42,396 nt of DNA from Mycoemilia scoparia (Eukaryota > Kickxellomycota > Kickxellomycetes > Kickxellales > Kickxellaceae): the NCBI GenBank assembly GCA_027575805.1, contig JANBPU010000134.1, forward strand, positions 1,422-43,817, given 5' to 3'. This document shows, piece after piece, positions 39,782 through 42,396 of this stretch (the first letter of the stretch is position 1; every line of letters begins with the position of its first letter). The notes below the pieces were generated by a model. It did not search any database. It saw nothing but the letters and a program-made list of their open reading frames with translations, and was not told where the DNA came from. A program made the translations under genes and the position numbers.

Positions 39782-41383
39782 ATGTCAAACTCGCTACTTG
39801 CACCTGACCTAATTTTAAATATAGCAGAATACCTTGTTTATGCCCAAGAATATAGTACATTGAATAGCATTAAGACATTTTCGCCCTACATAAAAGATGA
39901 AATAGACTGCCATGTACTGGTAAGACTAGAAGCCAGATATAACCCAAACACAGGTACCCACAATCTAAACTACTGTGCACAGGACAACAAAGGAGTTCAA
40001 CGCATACTCCAGTATTTACCCGACTACGAAGCTCTCCAAAACACCATCATACAAGAAAGGATTGTCAGAACAGACTTTACTGCACTTTATGAACTAAACA
40101 ATTCAATTGTATATGGACTAAGGGTTTTTCCCACATTATCTCTACACCAAGGCAGTTCAACAATTCCCTGTATATTTTCAAATAGTTTTAGGGCCACGCT
40201 TGTACGACTTGATATTCACACAATATTCAGCCAATGGGACTTATTTACAATTCTAAATAGCTTTCCGCAACTACAAAAGTTAATTTTCCACAAGCTGGTT
40301 TACGAATTTGATCAGAATTATATAGACGCAATACATGCTTTTGACGATTTAGCCGAGGAGTATAATAGCTTCTTGACTTTTATTTTCCCAACAGCATCCT
40401 CGAATTATAAACTGAAAGAACTTTCGTTTGGTGGCATCCACTGTTCAGCAAATGTCCCCGAAAACTATTTGTTTTCGTTCCATAGCCAAACATTTCCTCA
40501 AATAGAAAGTATAAGCATAAACAGCTCAAAAGTTTATGAGGCTGAATATTTAGCAAATAGGCGTCAGTGGTTTAATGGGGACTCTATAATCTGGTCACGT
40601 TTAAGATGTTTAGATCTAAATCCGGTTGAATCAATGGAGATTGATTATGTAATCGACTCCTGTCCTAATCTGGAAATTTTGTCAGTATCACTAATTCTCA
40701 ATAACGATGGCAGCAACAATTATATACCAGTTATAAATACTTGCAATTTAATTTTATTAGGTTTTAAGCATCTCAAATCATTTAGCTTTTCTCACTGTTC
40801 TTCGCAAATTTACTATGACCCTTATCATATATTCACGGATGATCAGCATCAGTTCGAGGATCTTTATCTGACTCCACGTTTTTTAAAAGGTTTTAGTAAT
40901 CAATGTGACTTTCCAAGGATGTTGACTTCAATGCAAGTCAATCACATTGATTGGAAAGGATTATCATACTTGAATCTCTCAAATATTGCCATATTTTCGC
41001 CTCTAATCTTGTATCCAATTTCAAAGTTAAGATGTCTTGAGTCCTTGGCACTATCTTTGTATAATCTTGATGGATTCCACACCATTTCAAGTTATATTGC
41101 TCCTCACTATAACTCTAATGATGCAAGGAATCGTGATGCTGAAGATGATTTGATAACTGTACAGCCCTTTGAAAACCTTGGTGAATTCAATATTTGCTTT
41201 GAGGAACCACCACACCCAGACTCAGGAAATGTCGAACCCTTTGTTAGATTGTTTCCATTGTTAGAGACAATCGAATTAAAATGCACCAGTCCAGAGTCAA
41301 AAGAGATAGGTTACAAAGTTTATAGAGACTGTTGTACTGTGTATTTTTATGGACCTTTACAGCTGGTACCAGACTTTAGTTGA
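39782..41383 (+). CDS. F-box/LRR-like protein 2
   Basis: 533 residues from the Met at 39782 (aaaATGTCAAAC context); the same frame opens at 39701 with 27 more residues, but the F-box-like segment starts right after the second Met, so this one is preferred. The N-terminus LLAPDLILNIAEYLVYAQEY resembles an F-box. Irregular leucine-rich strands follow: FPQLQKLIFHKLVYEF, YKLKELSFGGIHCS, FPQIESISINSSKVYE, LRCLDLNPVESMEIDYVIDS, NLEILSVSLIL, LSYLNLSNIAIF and LRCLESLALSLYNLD. Likely a ubiquitin-ligase adaptor. It shares layout but little sequence with the protein at 30760, which suits a fast-diverging family. Confidence 0.7.
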   Translation: MSNSLLAPDLILNIAEYLVYAQEYSTLNSIKTFSPYIKDEIDCHVLVRLEARYNPNTGTHNLNYCAQDNKGVQRILQYLPDYEALQNTIIQERIVRTDFTALYELNNSIVYGLRVFPTLSLHQGSSTIPCIFSNSFRATLVRLDIHTIFSQWDLFTILNSFPQLQKLIFHKLVYEFDQNYIDAIHAFDDLAEEYNSFLTFIFPTASSNYKLKELSFGGIHCSANVPENYLFSFHSQTFPQIESISINSSKVYEAEYLANRRQWFNGDSIIWSRLRCLDLNPVESMEIDYVIDSCPNLEILSVSLILNNDGSNNYIPVINTCNLILLGFKHLKSFSFSHCSSQIYYDPYHIFTDDQHQFEDLYLTPRFLKGFSNQCDFPRMLTSMQVNHIDWKGLSYLNLSNIAIFSPLILYPISKLRCLESLALSLYNLDGFHTISSYIAPHYNSNDARNRDAEDDLITVQPFENLGEFNICFEEPPHPDSGNVEPFVRLFPLLETIELKCTSPESKEIGYKVYRDCCTVYFYGPLQLVPDFS

Positions 41384-41597
41384 ATATTTCTTCAGCTATT
41401 GATGTTACTATGTTTCGTTTGATAATTTTTGCCTCAGTTAACACTTATCAACCAATTTTATCAAGATTTTTCAACATAAATGATTTATTTATATTAGAAT
41501 AGAGAAATGAAAAGACCAAAGATATCGTGATGCATCTCTATGACTTGGAACAATAAATCAAAAATTTCCAATGGCAATAGACTTGGATGCGACCAGC

Positions 41598-41935
41598 CTA
41601 TATAAGCACCACAGAAACAGGTCCAAATACCATTGGAATTAATGTGTTTTGCAAAGTTATATAGAGCGTACGTATTCCATTATCATACAAAGCCCTCACC
41701 CCATCATCAAGACTGTGTGTGGTTACATAAAGGCCGTTGATCATTGCCCCATCCTATTTTAAGTTTAAAAAATTTACTCAATGTTGTTTAGTAATTAGAA
41801 AATGATAAAATATACAAAATGAAATTTGGTGTAAATTTGGGTACTTACATAAGTTAAGCCTAGCCCTGCGCTTTGTAGAACCTTGGTAACATCTCCAACA
41901 CTACAACTCATATTGTCTTGAAGTACGTATGACAT
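41598..41935 (-). CDS. Spliced 80-residue orphan protein
   Basis: Two exons: 41849-41935 (29 codons) and 41598-41753 (51 codons plus stop); intron 41754-41848 (95 nt, strong donor GTAAGT, acceptor AAAATAG, TACTAAAC-like branch, phase 0). The product starts MSYVLQDNMSCSVGDVTKVL and continues through GLGLTYDGAMINGLYVTTHS to a hydrophobic C-terminus (LIPMVFGPVSVVLI). Composition is that of a folded protein, not of random AT-rich translation. No domain was recognised. The residues around the junction (LGLTY/DGAMING) read smoothly, which supports the intron. Convergent with F-box/LRR 2, about 215 bases from its stop. Confidence 0.6.
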
Positions 41936-42396
41936 GATTGCACTGAATAGTTACTTTTAAGCTCCTACCAAAACAAGTGATTGTGAGCTCTGTAAAAAGG
42001 CAGACACAGCATCAAGGCTTTAGGTTCTATTGTAGTAAAAATAAAAATTTGGTTAGAATGCCGAAATATGTCTATTCTCAAGACAGAAATTATTCTGTGG
42101 CATGCCTTTTATAACATTAGTTTTTTGTCAGATTGGTTTGGGATATCACGCAATCAACTCGGCTAATTTACCTAAGCATATTTGCATAGATTATCAAAAC
42201 ACACTGATTGCAAATGCATTTTGAATGGAACTGTGTTTTACTTTTATCGCTACGATATTGCGTTAAATTTTGAATTTAATGCCATTACTATTTTACAATT
42301 CACTCACTCTGATATTTGTATTATTTTAAAGATGCTGTCAATCTTAGCAATGCTTGTTACAAGACCATCCATAGATCTTTTCAACTAAAAATGTTG
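41936..42396. other. Right edge, no supported gene
   Basis: AT-rich DNA upstream of the 80-residue orphan; it should contain that gene's promoter. A 68-codon plus frame (42182-42388) ends just before the window edge; it has no recognisable feature and is not called. Confidence 0.45.

Overview
The window looks like a nuclear contig of an AT-rich, early-diverging (zygomycete-grade) filamentous fungus. The support is: fungal-type genes (SUA5, ELP2, a Rad60-type SUMO-like protein, a small serine-palmitoyltransferase subunit); short introns (mostly 75-150 nt) with GTAAGT-like donors and TACTAA-like branch sites; TATA boxes; secreted Ser-rich proteins with a Kex2-type KR site; and 7TM receptor and F-box/LRR-like paralogues. 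Kickxellomycotina-like fungi are a guess from gene style, not something proved here. The standard code reads cleanly throughout. No rRNA, tRNA, CRISPR or prokaryotic feature was seen.

Layout. 1-2724 (-): 5' part of a very long secreted Ser-rich repeat protein that runs off the left edge. 3524-6096 (-): five-exon Rad60/Esc2/NIP45-type protein with two SUMO-like domains. 6688-8184 and 9490-11013 (-): two divergent paralogous 7TM receptors. 11966-13840 (+): SUA5, probably with a spliced mitochondrial presequence exon, convergent with 14119-14766 (-), an O6-alkylguanine-DNA alkyltransferase. 14767-19419: a 4.6 kb stretch without genes, then a two-exon Ser-rich orphan (19420-20256, +), then another 3 kb without genes. 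23284-25420 (+): five-exon Zip3/RNF212/HEI10-type RING protein. 25842-26435 (-): two-exon small subunit of serine palmitoyltransferase. 27123-30460 (+): four-exon ELP2. 30760-32649 (-): F-box/LRR-like protein. 34795-36448 (+): second secreted Ser-rich protein, a paralogue of the one at the left edge. 37578-38156 (+): small membrane protein with a 30-bp-repeat tail. 38586-38849 (-): 87-aa protein with a Cys/His cluster. 39782-41383 (+): second LRR/F-box-like protein. 41598-41935 (-): spliced 80-aa orphan.

The intergenic DNA carries two families of short, non-coding, inverted-repeat elements (about 120 and 140 bp). Their ends resemble CATATGG; there are at least 15 copies, none inside a coding exon, and in several places copies join at a shared CATATG. 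They look like MITEs and are the strongest unexplained structure here. The other main observations are the paired modular surface proteins at the two ends, a RING finger split by a ~135-residue low-complexity insertion, and two small spliced genes that a simple ORF scan misses.

Functionally the genes are mixed: tRNA modification (SUA5 t6A37, ELP2 U34), genome maintenance and meiosis (Rad60-like, RING protein, alkyltransferase), sphingolipid synthesis, sensing (7TM pair) and cell surface (Ser-rich pair). Apart from the 7TM and Ser-rich paralogues nothing suggests a co-regulated cluster.
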